This document shows, one piece after another, positions 8,728 through 17,821 of a stretch of 64,000 nucleotides of DNA; the first letter of the stretch is position 1, and every line of letters begins with the position of its first letter. Source of the stretch: Haloterrigena salifodinae (lineage in GTDB: Archaea > Halobacteriota > Halobacteria > Halobacteriales > Natrialbaceae); contig NZ_RQWN01000002.1 in the NCBI RefSeq assembly GCF_003977755.1, positions 310,001-374,000 on the forward strand. Direction: 5' to 3'. A model generated the notes under the pieces. The model was not told where the DNA came from. It did no database searches and saw only the letters and a program-made list of their open reading frames with translations. The position numbers were made by a program, and so were the translations under genes.

Positions 8728-9552
8728 ATGACAGACTTCGGACTGAAACTTCGGATGGTCGTCGTCGGTACCATCCTCTTTGCCTTCTACGTCGGAGCAG
8801 CGACGTTTTTGGCCCTGCTATTCGGCGTCAGCCCGATCCTGATACTGCCCGCTGGGATCGTCATCCTCCCCGCGATCCAGTACAAACTCGGGAAGTGGAT
8901 GGCGCTCAGAGGCGCCGAGGAGATGCCCGAGGACGGCCAGTACCGCGAGGTCCACCAGATGACCGAATCGCTCTCCCGCGACATGGGCGTCGACAAACCC
9001 AAGCTGATGGTGATGAACATGGGCGTCCCCAATGCCTTCGCCGTCGGCCGCAAGGGCGCCGGCGTCGTCTGCGTCTCGACGGAACTCATGCAGATCCTCG
9101 AGCGCGACGAACTCGAGGGGGTCATCGCCCACGAGATCGCCCACATCAAGAACCGTGACGTGATCACGATGGTCGTCGGCCAGTCCATCGGGATGATGGT
9201 CGGTTACGTCGCCTACTTCGCGGTCCTGATGGGCGGCGAGCGCAACATCGGCACCTGGATCCTCGCGATGGTCGCCTCCTCGCTAGCGAACATGCTGGTG
9301 ATGGTCTTCGTGCTGGCCATCTCGCGGTACCGCGAGTACGTCGCCGACGAGGACGCCCGCCAGTACATCGGCACCGGCGAACCGCTGGCACGCGCACTCG
9401 AGAAGATTTCCAGCGGCGCGCAGGGACGCGAGTCCCAACTCGACGACAGCATGAGCGCGCTGTGTATCATGAACACCGACCGCGGCCTCATGGAGAAGCT
9501 GTTCGCGAGCCATCCGCCGACGGAGAAGCGCATCGAGAAGCTCCGCAGCTAA
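8728..9552 (+). CDS. htpX: M48 family membrane zinc protease (HtpX-like)
   Basis: A 274-residue membrane protease. Two hydrophobic helices (about residues 8-50) precede the zinc motif HEIAH at 135-139, and two more helices follow at about 150-205. The third zinc ligand is probably the glutamate in YREYVADEDA near 207. HtpX-type proteases degrade misfolded membrane proteins at the cytoplasmic face. The C-terminal SHPPTEKRIEKL is typical of the family. The gene appears monocistronic, and its product would act in the same quality-control field as LonB and the CPBP proteases of this window. Confidence 0.93.
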   Translation: MTDFGLKLRMVVVGTILFAFYVGAATFLALLFGVSPILILPAGIVILPAIQYKLGKWMALRGAEEMPEDGQYREVHQMTESLSRDMGVDKPKLMVMNMGVPNAFAVGRKGAGVVCVSTELMQILERDELEGVIAHEIAHIKNRDVITMVVGQSIGMMVGYVAYFAVLMGGERNIGTWILAMVASSLANMLVMVFVLAISRYREYVADEDARQYIGTGEPLARALEKISSGAQGRESQLDDSMSALCIMNTDRGLMEKLFASHPPTEKRIEKLRS

Positions 9553-9764
9553 CGATTCGCATTTCGCCGTCGACGCTGTTCTGATTTCTGTTCCCGATCC
9601 GTCATTGCTCTCGACCAGCGCACTCTGGACCGCTGGGTCTCCTCGCGGACGGTCGCCGTGGCGCTCGGCGCCAGAGACCGAGGACGATCACCGACTCGGT
9701 CGAGGCCCGGAACGCGATCCGCGGAACGCCGCGATTTTTACGGGAGCCCCGCACAGTGTGATCT

Positions 9765-10262
9765 ATGACGGAAATTCACCCGGGCCAGCGCGTCGCCGTT
9801 CTCGTCGACGCCCAGAACCTCTATCACACGGCCCAGAGTCTGCACAGCCGCAACATCGACTACTCCGCGCTGCTCGACAAGGCCGTGCAGGACCGCCAGC
9901 TCACCCGCGCGATCTCCTACGTCATCCGCGCGGATTCGCCCGAGGAAGAGAGCTTCTTCGAGGCGCTGATCGACATCGGCTTCGAGCCGAAGATCAAGGA
10001 TATCAAAACGTTCTCGGACGGGACCAAGAAGGCCGACTGGGACGTCGGGATGAGTCTCGACGCGGTGACGCTTGCCAACCACGTCGATACGATCGTCCTT
10101 TGTACCGGCGATGGCGACTTCTCGCGGCTCTGCTCGCACCTGCGCCACGAGGGCGTCCGCGTCGAAGTGATGGCGTTCGAATCCTCGACGGCCGAGGAAC
10201 TCATCGCGGCGGCCGACTCCTTCGTCGATCTCGGCGAACGCCACGAGACGTTCCTCCTCTGA
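9765..10262 (+). CDS. NYN domain (LabA/PIN-like) protein
   Basis: A 165-residue protein made of one NYN domain, a PIN-like fold usually linked to RNA cleavage. The acidic residues expected at the metal site are visible in VLVDAQNLYH (residues 12-21), in the KADWDVGMSLDA segment, and in CTGDGDFSRL. It resembles LabA-like proteins, which are short single-domain members. The RNA target is unknown. The gene is flanked by htpX on the same strand and a small convergent membrane protein gene. Confidence 0.85.
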   Translation: MTEIHPGQRVAVLVDAQNLYHTAQSLHSRNIDYSALLDKAVQDRQLTRAISYVIRADSPEEESFFEALIDIGFEPKIKDIKTFSDGTKKADWDVGMSLDAVTLANHVDTIVLCTGDGDFSRLCSHLRHEGVRVEVMAFESSTAEELIAAADSFVDLGERHETFLL

Positions 10263-10280
10263 GAGCGGACTCCGCTCGCG

Positions 10281-10460
10281 TCAGAGCCGATCCGAGCGCC
10301 CTTTCCAGAGTCCGACTAACAGTGCGTACCCGGTAACGAGCAGCATCGCTCCCGTCAGAACGTATACGAACGGCCCGGAGACGAGCGTCGCCGGCCCGGC
10401 CAGCGTCAGGGTGCCAAAGAGGAACAAGGCGACCCCGAGAGCGATTTGCGTGGCGTCCAT
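10281..10460 (-). CDS. Small two-helix membrane protein
   Basis: A 59-codon open frame that starts at the ATG (10458-10460) and ends at TGA (10281-10283). It encodes MDATQIALGVALFLFGT, a glycine turn, a second helix FVYVLTGAMLLVTGYALLVG and a basic tail WKGRSDRL. Two clean hydrophobic segments with a positive tail and GC-rich third positions support a real membrane peptide. It converges with the NYN gene with 18 bp between the stops. I do not recognise a family. Confidence 0.6.
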   Translation of the reverse strand: MDATQIALGVALFLFGTLTLAGPATLVSGPFVYVLTGAMLLVTGYALLVGLWKGRSDRL

Positions 10461-10632
10461 ACGATACCGGAATTACTGAATCGAGTATTATAACGTTCGT
10501 CATTTTAGATAGTCGTGAAATCCAACAGTCTCGCTCTCGCGAGCCGGCGATTCGGGTACGGGAGTCGGGATTGACCGCTCGAGTTCGGGCGAGGTCGAAG
10601 GGCTTTCGACCGCGCGCGTGAAAGCCCGCGCA

Positions 10633-11127
10633 ATGAGCGATCCAGCCGACGGGAACGGACAGGCGGGACTGCCGGAACTGCGGACCATCGCGGACTACCA
10701 GTTCGGCGCGGGCGCCGGTGAAGCCCTCTTTCCGCCCGCGGAGTCACTCACGATCAAACGCACCTCTTCGGGTCGGCCCCAGCAGATCCACGCCGACGAT
10801 GGACGGATCGTCTCCTTCGGGACCGACGGCCGGTTCACCCTCGGCCTCGAGGGCGGCCGGCGACTTCACACGGCCCTCGAGCATCCCACCTACCGCGTCG
10901 TCGTCGACGACGAGAGCGAACCGTTCGTCCGCGACGAGAAGAACGTCTTCACGAAGTTCGTCCTCGAGACCGGCCCGGAAATCCGGCCGGGCGACGAGGT
11001 GCTCGTGGTCCACGAGCGCGGCGAGTTGATCGCGGTCGGGACGGCGGAACTGGCGGCCGACGCCATCGCGGACTTCGAGACCGGGATGGCGGTGAACGTG
11101 CGCGAGGGCGCGCCCGCGGAGAACTGA
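10633..11127 (+). CDS. PUA domain protein
   Basis: A 164-residue protein with a C-terminal PUA domain (about residues 85-155). That domain includes KFVLETGPEIRPGDEVLVVHERGELIAVGTAEL, split here as a beta-rich RNA-binding core. The N-terminal half resembles the small uncharacterised archaeal family in which a PUA domain follows a short domain with YQFGAG. The ATG at 10633 is preferred over a GTG 15 nt upstream. The gene lies upstream of NAC and a tRNA methyltransferase, a grouping that suggests a translation or RNA-modification role. Confidence 0.8.
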   Translation: MSDPADGNGQAGLPELRTIADYQFGAGAGEALFPPAESLTIKRTSSGRPQQIHADDGRIVSFGTDGRFTLGLEGGRRLHTALEHPTYRVVVDDESEPFVRDEKNVFTKFVLETGPEIRPGDEVLVVHERGELIAVGTAELAADAIADFETGMAVNVREGAPAEN

Positions 11128-11469
11128 CTTTTCTCGAGTCACGATTGACTGGCAACGGTTGACTGGCCGGGAGCGTGCCCGAGCGATAGCGAGGGCGCGC
11201 GACCCGGGGAAGGGCAGGCGACCACACGCAACGACCGCGAGCGAGGCCGAAGGCCGAGCGAGCGGGCCGACGACCGACCCGGAAGCCGCGTTCACGCGGC
11301 TGGAGGGGAGGGAGGAGTGCTTTTCATCAAAGCTGAGCGGGATCTCCGATCCCGCGAGGTCCAAAAGAGCGCTTCGCGCTCTTTTGAAGATTTTACCGAG
11401 TGCGGTCGCCCCGTGACCGCACACAGAGTAAAAGTTTGAACCGCAGAGTAAAAGGGTGCGGGTAGCGAC
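11128..11469. repeat. Spacer with four perfect hairpins and a short direct repeat
   Basis: This 342-bp gap carries four successive perfect inverted repeats: 11284-11301 (7-bp arms), 11337-11355 (8-bp arms), 11363-11385 (10-bp arms, AAAAGAGCGC and its complement around TTC) and 11401-11421 (7-bp arms). A direct repeat CAGAGTAAAAG occurs at 11424-11434 and 11444-11454, exactly 20 bp apart, just upstream of the NAC start. The arrangement resembles mosaic intergenic repeats common in some haloarchaeal genomes, but copy number cannot be judged from one window. Confidence 0.6.
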
Positions 11470-11859
11470 GTGTCGGGTATGTTTGGAGGAGGCGGCGGCG
11501 GACTGAACCCGCGCAAGATGGAACAGATGATGCAACAGATGGGGATCGACGTCGAGGATATCGACGCCGAGGAGGTCATCATCCGCACCGACGAGTACGA
11601 CCTCGTCTTCAACGACGCCGAGGTCACCAAGATGGACGCCCGCGGCGAGGAGACCTACCAGATCATCGGCTCGCCCGAACAGGTCGAGTCCGGTGCCGCC
11701 GGCGGGAGCGCCGGCGCTGACGAGGACGCCGGAGCCGCGATTCCCGACGAGGACGTCGAACTCGTCGCCACCCGCGCCGGCGTGAGCGAGGACGAGGCCC
11801 GCGAGGCCCTCGAGGCGGTCGACGGCGACCTCGCCGCGGCGGTCGAACGCCTCGAGTGA
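11470..11859 (+). CDS. nac: Nascent polypeptide-associated complex protein
   Basis: A 129-residue archaeal NAC. Residues 1-15 are a glycine-rich start ([10 protein letters not shown]), followed by the NAC beta-barrel (about 20-75, with [12 protein letters not shown] and [13 protein letters not shown]). A C-terminal UBA domain follows (about 90-129, [24 protein letters not shown]). Archaeal NAC is a homodimer that binds ribosomes and nascent chains. Translation starts at GTG. The next gene, a tRNA methyltransferase, begins 1 nt after its stop codon. Confidence 0.95.
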   Translation: MSGMFGGGGGGLNPRKMEQMMQQMGIDVEDIDAEEVIIRTDEYDLVFNDAEVTKMDARGEETYQIIGSPEQVESGAAGGSAGADEDAGAAIPDEDVELVATRAGVSEDEAREALEAVDGDLAAAVERLE

Positions 11860-11860
11860 C

Positions 11861-12643
11861 GTGACCGACGATAGCACTTCCGAGACTGAGGTCGAAACGG
11901 AGGGTGAGGACTGCGTCCCCGTCCTGCTGGTCAAGGGCGACCGCGAGTACCTGATCCAACCCGGCGGCGAGCAGGGGACCGATCTGGGCGTGCTCGAGGT
12001 GCCCGAGGACGTCCAACCGGGCGACACCATCGAGACGCATCTCGGCGAGGCGTTTCAGGTGCGCCGGCTACGCGGTCCGGATCTCTTCCACCAGTTCGAG
12101 CGGACGGGGGCGCCGATGGTCCCCCGCGACGTCGGGCTGGTGATCGGCGAGACCGGCGTCTCGCGGGGCGACCGCGTGCTTGACACCGGCACCGGGACGG
12201 GCGTGCTCGCGGCTTCAATGGCCCGCGCGGGCGCCGAGGTGGTGACCTACGAACGCGATCCGGAGTTCGCGGACGTCGCTCGCGAGAACATGAAACTCGG
12301 CGGCGTCGACGACAGCGTCGACATCCGGACGGGCGATCTGACCGAGGAGATCGACGCGCTCGAGCCCTCGTCGTTCGACGTGTTGACCCTCGATACGGGC
12401 GACGCGGCGGCCGTCGTCGAGCACGCGCCCGACCTGCTGGTCGACGGCGGCTTCGTCGCTGTCTACAGCCCCTTCATCGAGTCGACCCGTGAGGTCGTCG
12501 CGGCGGCCCGCGAGGTCGACCTCTCGAATGTCCGCACGCGCGAGACGATCCAGCGGGAGATGCAGTTCGACGACCGCGGCTCGCGGCCGTCGACCGCGCC
12601 GGTGGGCCACACGGGGTATCTGACGATTGCCCGCAACGTCTGA
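11861..12643 (+). CDS. trmI: tRNA (adenine-N1)-methyltransferase, TrmI type
   Basis: A 260-residue class I SAM methyltransferase that begins at GTG right after the NAC stop. The SAM-binding loop is LDTGTGTGVLAASMA, the acidic ribose contact is in VTYERDPEF, and an N-terminal beta domain (residues 15-80) precedes it as in TrmI. Archaeal TrmI methylates A57/A58 of the tRNA T-loop. The usual archaeal context next to PUA and NAC genes supports the call. Related GCD14-type enzymes share the fold, so exact site specificity is inferred. Confidence 0.87.
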   Translation: MTDDSTSETEVETEGEDCVPVLLVKGDREYLIQPGGEQGTDLGVLEVPEDVQPGDTIETHLGEAFQVRRLRGPDLFHQFERTGAPMVPRDVGLVIGETGVSRGDRVLDTGTGTGVLAASMARAGAEVVTYERDPEFADVARENMKLGGVDDSVDIRTGDLTEEIDALEPSSFDVLTLDTGDAAAVVEHAPDLLVDGGFVAVYSPFIESTREVVAAAREVDLSNVRTRETIQREMQFDDRGSRPSTAPVGHTGYLTIARNV

Positions 12644-12764
12644 GTTCGCTTCGTTCGGCCCGACCCGTCCGCTCGGTGGCGGATCTCAGTGTTCGACGAT
12701 TCACACGTCGGCCGAAATCCCGTTGTAAACCGGTTCCTACTACAGAAATTCATTCAGTTTCGAG

Positions 12765-12801
12765 TTGCGAATGTTCGCAATTGTTCGCAACCTTCTTTAT
12801 T
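12765..12801 (+). promoter_or_regulatory. Operator-like repeats and TATA element upstream of ppsA
   Basis: A perfect inverted repeat TTGCGAA-TG-TTCGCAA lies at 12765-12780, and a third TTCGCAA half-site follows at 12784-12790. The TATA-like CTTTATTC (12794-12801) follows immediately, about 26-33 nt before the ppsA ATG at 12827, which is the spacing of a leaderless promoter. A protein bound here would cover the TFB-recognition side of the promoter. The regulator is unknown. Confidence 0.6.
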
Positions 12802-12826
12802 CGCTCGGGTGTCGAGACAGATAGCA

Positions 12827-15169
12827 ATGGCTGTACTCTGGCTGGACGAGATCAGTGCTGGCGACCTCGAGAAGGTCGGCGGCAAAGGAGCCTCCCTGGG
12901 CGAACTCACGGGTGCTGGGCTGCCCGTGCCCCCAGGATTCGTCGTAACCGCCGGGACCTATCGATCGTTCATCGAAGAAGCCGAAATCGACGAGGAACTG
13001 TTCGCGGCCGTCGAAGTCGACGTCGACGACTCGTCGGCGCTGGCCGAGGCGGCCGACCGCGCCCAGGAACTCATCCTCGAGACGCCGTTCCCCGACGAAC
13101 TGCGCGAGGAGATCCTCGAGTCCTACCGACAGGTCGGCGACGGCGAGGCGTTCGTCGCGGTGCGGTCGTCGGCAACGGCCGAGGACCTGCCTGACGCCTC
13201 CTTCGCGGGCCAACAGGAGACGTTCCTCAACGTTACCGAGGAAGCGCTGCTCGACCGCGTTCGGGAGTGTTGGGCCTCGCTCTTTACGCAGCGGGCGATC
13301 TACTACCGCCAGGAGCAGGGCTTCGACCACTCGGCGGTCAACATCGCGGTCGTCGTCCAGCAGATGGTCGACGCAGAGAAGTCCGGCGTGATGTTCACGA
13401 GTCACCCCTCGACGGGCGATCCGACGATGATCATCGAGGCCGCCTGGGGGCTCGGCGAGGCCGTCGTCTCGGGTGCGGTCTCCCCGGACAACTACGTCGT
13501 CGAGCGCGAGGACCGGTCGATCGACGTTACCGTCGCCGAGAAGAAGGTGATGCACGAAAAGGACGAGGAGACCGGCGAAACCGTCGAGAGCGAAGTTCCC
13601 CAGGACAAGCGGAACGAGCGGGTCCTCTCCGACGACGAGATTGGCGCCCTGATGGACCTCGGCGAGCGCGTCGAGGACCACTACGACGAGCCCCAGGACG
13701 TCGAGTGGGCCATCGTCGAGGGCGAGGTCTACATGCTCCAGTCCCGGCCGATCACCACCATCGACGAGAGCGACGGCGGGGCCACCGCTGCCGAGGCGAC
13801 CGGCAGCGTCGATGCCTCGAAGGGACTGACCGACGGTAGCGGCGGCGTTCAGGCCGCCGGCGGCGAGTCCTCGAGTTCGGGTTCGGACGCCTCCGGCGAG
13901 GTAATCGTCGACGGGTTAGGCTCGAGTCCGGGGACGGTCAGCGGGGCCGCCCGGATCGTCAAAAAGCTCGACGACCTCGATAAGGTCGGCGAGGGCGACA
14001 TCATCGTCACGGAGATGACGATGCCCGATATGGTGCCCGCGATGAAGCGGGCCTCGGGGATTATCACCGACGAGGGCGGTATGACCAGCCACGCCGCCAT
14101 CGTCTCCCGCGAACTCGGCGTCCCCGCGATCGTCGGCACGACGAATGCGACGACCGTCCTCGAGGACGGCCAGGTCGTCACGCTCGACGGCGACAAGGGC
14201 GCGGTCCTCGAGGGGACGGAAGTCGAGCCCGATGAAGAGACCGAACCAGTCGAGGAGGTCCGCCCGCAGTCGCCGGTCAAGCCAATGACCGCGACGGAGG
14301 TCAAGGTCAACGTCTCGATTCCGGAGGCCGCCGAACGCGCGGCCGCGACCGGTGCCGACGGCGTCGGCCTGCTCCGCATGGAGCACATGATCCTCTCGCT
14401 GAACCAGACGCCTGCGAAGTTCATCGCGGAGAACGGCGAGGACGCCTACATCACCGAACTCGTCGAGGGAATCCGCGGCGTCGCCGACGAGTTCTACCCC
14501 CGGCCTGTCCGCGTGCGCACGCTGGACGCGCCGACCGACGAGTTCCGACAACTCGAGGGCGGCGCGGACGAGCCGAAAGAGCACAATCCGATGCTGGGCT
14601 ATCGCGGTATCCGGCGCTCGCTCGACCGTCCCGACGTCTTCGCCCACGAACTCGAGGCGTTCCGGCGGCTCTTCGAGATGGGCTACGACAACGTCGAGAT
14701 CATGTTCCCGCTGGTCAACGACGCCGAGGACATCTACCAGGCCAAGTCGCTCATGAAGGAGGCCGGCATCGACCCCGAAAAACGCCGCTGGGGTGCGATG
14801 ATCGAGACGCCGGCTTCGGCGCTGTCGGTCGAGGAGATGGCCAAGGCCGGCATCGACTTCGCCTCGTTCGGCACGAACGATCTCACCCAGTACACGCTTG
14901 CGGTCGACCGCAATAACGAGCACGTCGCCGACCGCTTCGACGAACTCCACCCGGCCGTCCTGCGACTGATCGGCGACGTCATCGAGACCTGTCGCGAACA
15001 CGACGTCGACACCAGCATCTGCGGCCAGGCCGGCTCCAAGCCGGAGATGGTCCAGTTCCTCGCCAAGGAAGGCGTCACGTCGATCTCGGCCAACATCGAC
15101 GCCGTCCGCGACGTCCAGCACGAAGTCAAGCGCGTCGAGCAGAAGTTGCTGCTCGATTCGGTTCGCTAA
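12827..15169 (+). CDS. ppsA: Phosphoenolpyruvate synthase (pyruvate, water dikinase)
   Basis: A 780-residue enzyme that makes PEP from pyruvate and ATP for gluconeogenesis. The N-terminal ATP-grasp domain (about 1-325) includes GGKGASLGEL and VRSSATAEDLPDASFAGQ. A serine/glycine-rich linker of about 45 residues (330-375) precedes the swivelling domain with catalytic His422 in GGMTSHAAIVSREL. The C-terminal PEP/pyruvate barrel (about 470-780) includes GTNDLTQY and the catalytic cysteine in SICGQAGS. The ATG at 12827 gives MAVLWLDEI and has a well-placed TATA box. The linker is longer than in bacterial enzymes. Confidence 0.96.
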   Translation: MAVLWLDEISAGDLEKVGGKGASLGELTGAGLPVPPGFVVTAGTYRSFIEEAEIDEELFAAVEVDVDDSSALAEAADRAQELILETPFPDELREEILESYRQVGDGEAFVAVRSSATAEDLPDASFAGQQETFLNVTEEALLDRVRECWASLFTQRAIYYRQEQGFDHSAVNIAVVVQQMVDAEKSGVMFTSHPSTGDPTMIIEAAWGLGEAVVSGAVSPDNYVVEREDRSIDVTVAEKKVMHEKDEETGETVESEVPQDKRNERVLSDDEIGALMDLGERVEDHYDEPQDVEWAIVEGEVYMLQSRPITTIDESDGGATAAEATGSVDASKGLTDGSGGVQAAGGESSSSGSDASGEVIVDGLGSSPGTVSGAARIVKKLDDLDKVGEGDIIVTEMTMPDMVPAMKRASGIITDEGGMTSHAAIVSRELGVPAIVGTTNATTVLEDGQVVTLDGDKGAVLEGTEVEPDEETEPVEEVRPQSPVKPMTATEVKVNVSIPEAAERAAATGADGVGLLRMEHMILSLNQTPAKFIAENGEDAYITELVEGIRGVADEFYPRPVRVRTLDAPTDEFRQLEGGADEPKEHNPMLGYRGIRRSLDRPDVFAHELEAFRRLFEMGYDNVEIMFPLVNDAEDIYQAKSLMKEAGIDPEKRRWGAMIETPASALSVEEMAKAGIDFASFGTNDLTQYTLAVDRNNEHVADRFDELHPAVLRLIGDVIETCREHDVDTSICGQAGSKPEMVQFLAKEGVTSISANIDAVRDVQHEVKRVEQKLLLDSVR

Positions 15170-15345
15170 GTCTGTCGGTTACGCCGTCCAGAACTCTTCT
15201 TTGTCCCGTATTTCGCTTCGCCGTGACGACCCATCGTCGGCGTGGTGTGCAAGCACCGGTAGACGCTACTCGCGTTCCGTTGCACAGCCGATCGTCGACG
15301 GCCGTCTCAGGTCGGCTGTGTGCCCGTCGACGGACTGCCGTTCGA

Positions 15346-15588
15346 TTACCTCGAGAGCGCTTCGAATTCCGCGGTCCCGCACCGGCAGCCGTCTTTTCGG
15401 CCGATGGGCTGGACGGTCTCGTCGGCGAGAACCCACGCGGAGTAGATCGCGCCACAGTCGCGACATCGGGCGGCTACTTTCTCCCATTCGTCGGTCGTGG
15501 AACCGTCGGATTCCTGGGACTGACGGTGTGCTGTCACACCGTAATAAAGACGACCCTTGCGGAAGAGAGAAATGGTTGTATATACCAC
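15346..15588 (-). CDS. Small protein with CxxC zinc-ribbon-like motifs
   Basis: An 80-residue protein. After a short basic N-terminal segment (ISLFRKGRLYYGV) it carries CRDC near residue 42 and CRCG near residue 69, enough to form a small zinc ribbon. The rest is hydrophilic and acidic. I do not recognise a named family. It lies on the minus strand between ppsA and a Bat-type regulator, separated from the latter by 40 nt, and could be co-transcribed with that regulator. Confidence 0.55.
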   Translation of the reverse strand: MVYTTISLFRKGRLYYGVTAHRQSQESDGSTTDEWEKVAARCRDCGAIYSAWVLADETVQPIGRKDGCRCGTAEFEALSR

Positions 15589-15628
15589 TCCAGGGGAACG
15601 AGCGCTCGAAACCGCCGGGAGCGGGGGC

Positions 15629-16291
15629 TCACTCGTCGTCCGGATGGGTGAACGTTAACGTGGACGTGATGAGGTTTCGATGGGCGGCGTGAAACCGCTT
15701 CGAGAGCGCCTGCTGGGAGATCCCTAGTTGGTCGGCCAACTCGTTCATCGTGATCTCCTGCGGGATCTCGTAGTAGCCTCCCTCGAGCGCCGCGACCAGC
15801 GTCTCGCGTTGTTTCGTCGTGAGATCGTACTGGGCGCTGGCCATCGGCTGTTCCTGTTCTTTGATGCGGTTGAGGTCGAACGCGATTCCGTTGTCCTCGC
15901 AGTAGTTCTGAAACCTGGCGAGACTGTCTCGGTCGTCGAATCGCATCCGAAGCTCCCAGTTTTCGTCCCGCCCGACCGCCTGCAGGATCGTCGCCCCGAG
16001 TTCGATGTAGGCGTAGACGATTGTTTCGACGTTCCGCGTCCACTCGGCGCGGTACAGTCTGGCGTCGTCGACCTCGTCGATTAGCGCGACGTCCGTCGTC
16101 GAGTCGTCGTCCTGAAACGCCGCCTCGAACGCCGCGTGGTCGCCGCCGCTGACCCAGAAGTACGGCATCACCCGGTCCTCAATCGTCGCCACGACCCGCT
16201 CGATCTCGACGACCATCTGCGGGACGGTCGTGAGGGCGTGGTGCAGCGCCAAATCGTCGGATTCGACCGAAAACTCCGCGATGATACTCAT
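15629..16291 (-). CDS. Bat-type helix-turn-helix regulator
   Basis: A 220-residue regulator. The C-terminal region (about 155-215) is the bacterioopsin-activator HTH: LTTKQRETLVAALEGGYYEIPQ, then a helix ending in ELADQLGISQQALSKR. The N-terminal 150 residues match the sensor-like region that often precedes this HTH and has no cofactor motif I can name. Such proteins are the commonest one-component regulators in haloarchaea. Possible targets are the adjacent zinc-ribbon gene or the glycosyltransferase upstream. Confidence 0.9.
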   Translation of the reverse strand: MSIIAEFSVESDDLALHHALTTVPQMVVEIERVVATIEDRVMPYFWVSGGDHAAFEAAFQDDDSTTDVALIDEVDDARLYRAEWTRNVETIVYAYIELGATILQAVGRDENWELRMRFDDRDSLARFQNYCEDNGIAFDLNRIKEQEQPMASAQYDLTTKQRETLVAALEGGYYEIPQEITMNELADQLGISQQALSKRFHAAHRNLITSTLTFTHPDDE

Positions 16292-16384
16292 ACGGTTCGT
16301 TCGCGTTCGGATCGAATAAAATCGAGCACACGCTGCTTCCTTTTCTCTGTGGCCTCGAGGAGATCGTCGCGCAAGTCCCGTCGC

Positions 16385-17677
16385 TTACGATCTTGTCTTC
16401 TCGACGTGGTACCAGCTCCCGTCCCAACTCAGGCCGTACTCGAGGAACGAGCGGAGCGTGAGAACCCCGAACGCGGGGTAGCAAAGCGGCGCGAGGGCGA
16501 CGCTCCACGCGAGCCCGTCGATCCGGCCGTCGTGCCGGTCGCGCCAGGCGACGAGGCCGATCGTGCCGACGAGGGCCGCCGACGGGAGCAGGACGGCCGA
16601 CTCGACGTCGAGGACGAGCAAGAGCAGGAGCTTCGAGACCAGCGCGAGGGTAAAGAGGCTGCCGAACAGGCTCGAGCACATCCGGCCGATCGAAATCGCG
16701 CCGCGGTGGCCGACCCGACCTCGCAGGAGGTCCACGAGGGTGGCGTGGAGCACCTCGATCTGGCCGACGCGCCAGCGCTTGCGCTGGCCCCAGAGGTCGG
16801 CCCACGTGTGGGGGGCTTCCATCGTGTTCGTACACTGGCGGGCCTGTCTAACGTCGAGGCCTTCGCGGTAGCAGGCGTGGGCGAAGTCCAGATCCTCGGT
16901 GAGCATGTCGTCGTAGCCGCCGATGCGCTCGTGGGTCTCGCGAGTGAACGCGGTCGAGGAACTGCGGCAGTTCGTGAAGCCGGCCAGTTCGACCAGCTTG
17001 TAGCTGGCGTGGAAGACGATGCGCTCGCAGTAGGCGACCGTTTCGACGAGGCCGGTCGGTCGCGGGACCCGCCGCCCCTGGAAGACGTCCGCGCCGGCCT
17101 CGAGTTCGCCTATCGCCGTCGGGAGGAACTCGGGGGCGATCCGCTCGTCGGCGTCGAAGACCGCGAAGTGGTCGGCGTCGCTCTCGCGGACGGCGTAGTT
17201 GATCGCTCCCGCCTTCGATCCCGGCTCGCCGTTTACCAGACAGTTCACGCGGTCGTGCTCGGCCGCGAGTTCGCGCGCTCGCTCGAGGGTCGCCTCGTCG
17301 TTCGGCTCGGCGACGACGGCGACCTCGAGGTTCTCGTAGGCGCTCTCACAGAGGCTCTCGACGCTTTCGTCCATCACTGCGTGGTCGCGGTAGACCGGGA
17401 CGATCGCCGTGAGTTTCGGCCCGTCGGTAATCTTCTCGAGATCGCCTCGCGAGGACCAGACCTCGCGGACTAGCAGTAGACCGGTCAGCCCGACGAAGAA
17501 CGTGAAGACCGCGGCGGCCGACAGCGCCTCGAGGAAGACGAAGCGGATGGTGACCGCCAGCAGGTCGATCGTGATCGATTGGACATCCGTTGCATCGAGA
17601 AACCCGAAGACGAACAGAGCGAGGACGCCGCTACCGGTGCCGAAGTATTCGACGAACCGCGACGCGGACGGGAGCAT
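16385..17677 (-). CDS. Membrane glycosyltransferase, family 2
   Basis: A 430-residue GT-A enzyme. Two N-terminal helices (about 15-75) precede the catalytic domain. That domain has VPVYRDHAVMDESVESL for nucleotide-sugar binding, the metal-binding DADE at about 170, the acceptor-side aspartate in TEDLDFAHAC, and QRKRWRVGQ (a Q/RxxRW motif typical of processive synthases). Further helices lie in the C-terminal 130 residues. It probably makes or extends a surface glycan, but sugar and acceptor cannot be told. No other glycan genes are adjacent. Confidence 0.85.
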   Translation of the reverse strand: MLPSASRFVEYFGTGSGVLALFVFGFLDATDVQSITIDLLAVTIRFVFLEALSAAAVFTFFVGLTGLLLVREVWSSRGDLEKITDGPKLTAIVPVYRDHAVMDESVESLCESAYENLEVAVVAEPNDEATLERARELAAEHDRVNCLVNGEPGSKAGAINYAVRESDADHFAVFDADERIAPEFLPTAIGELEAGADVFQGRRVPRPTGLVETVAYCERIVFHASYKLVELAGFTNCRSSSTAFTRETHERIGGYDDMLTEDLDFAHACYREGLDVRQARQCTNTMEAPHTWADLWGQRKRWRVGQIEVLHATLVDLLRGRVGHRGAISIGRMCSSLFGSLFTLALVSKLLLLLVLDVESAVLLPSAALVGTIGLVAWRDRHDGRIDGLAWSVALAPLCYPAFGVLTLRSFLEYGLSWDGSWYHVEKTRS

Positions 17678-17821
17678 TAGCGGGCACTTTCGACTGACGC
17701 GGTATCAATATTTCTGCAGCTAGTGCTCTCCTCGAGGTCGCGTCCGTCCGGAGTCCCTCTCTGCGGAATCCGTCCGAGGACAGGACCGTTAAGCGCAACG
17801 TCTAAACGGGTGAACGTACTT

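Noticed and set aside
12720-12830. TrmB-type site (TACT-N7/8-GAGTA) at ppsA
   Set aside because: A TACT occurs at 12738, but no GAGTA follows at the right spacing. The TTCGCAA repeat is the clearer signal.
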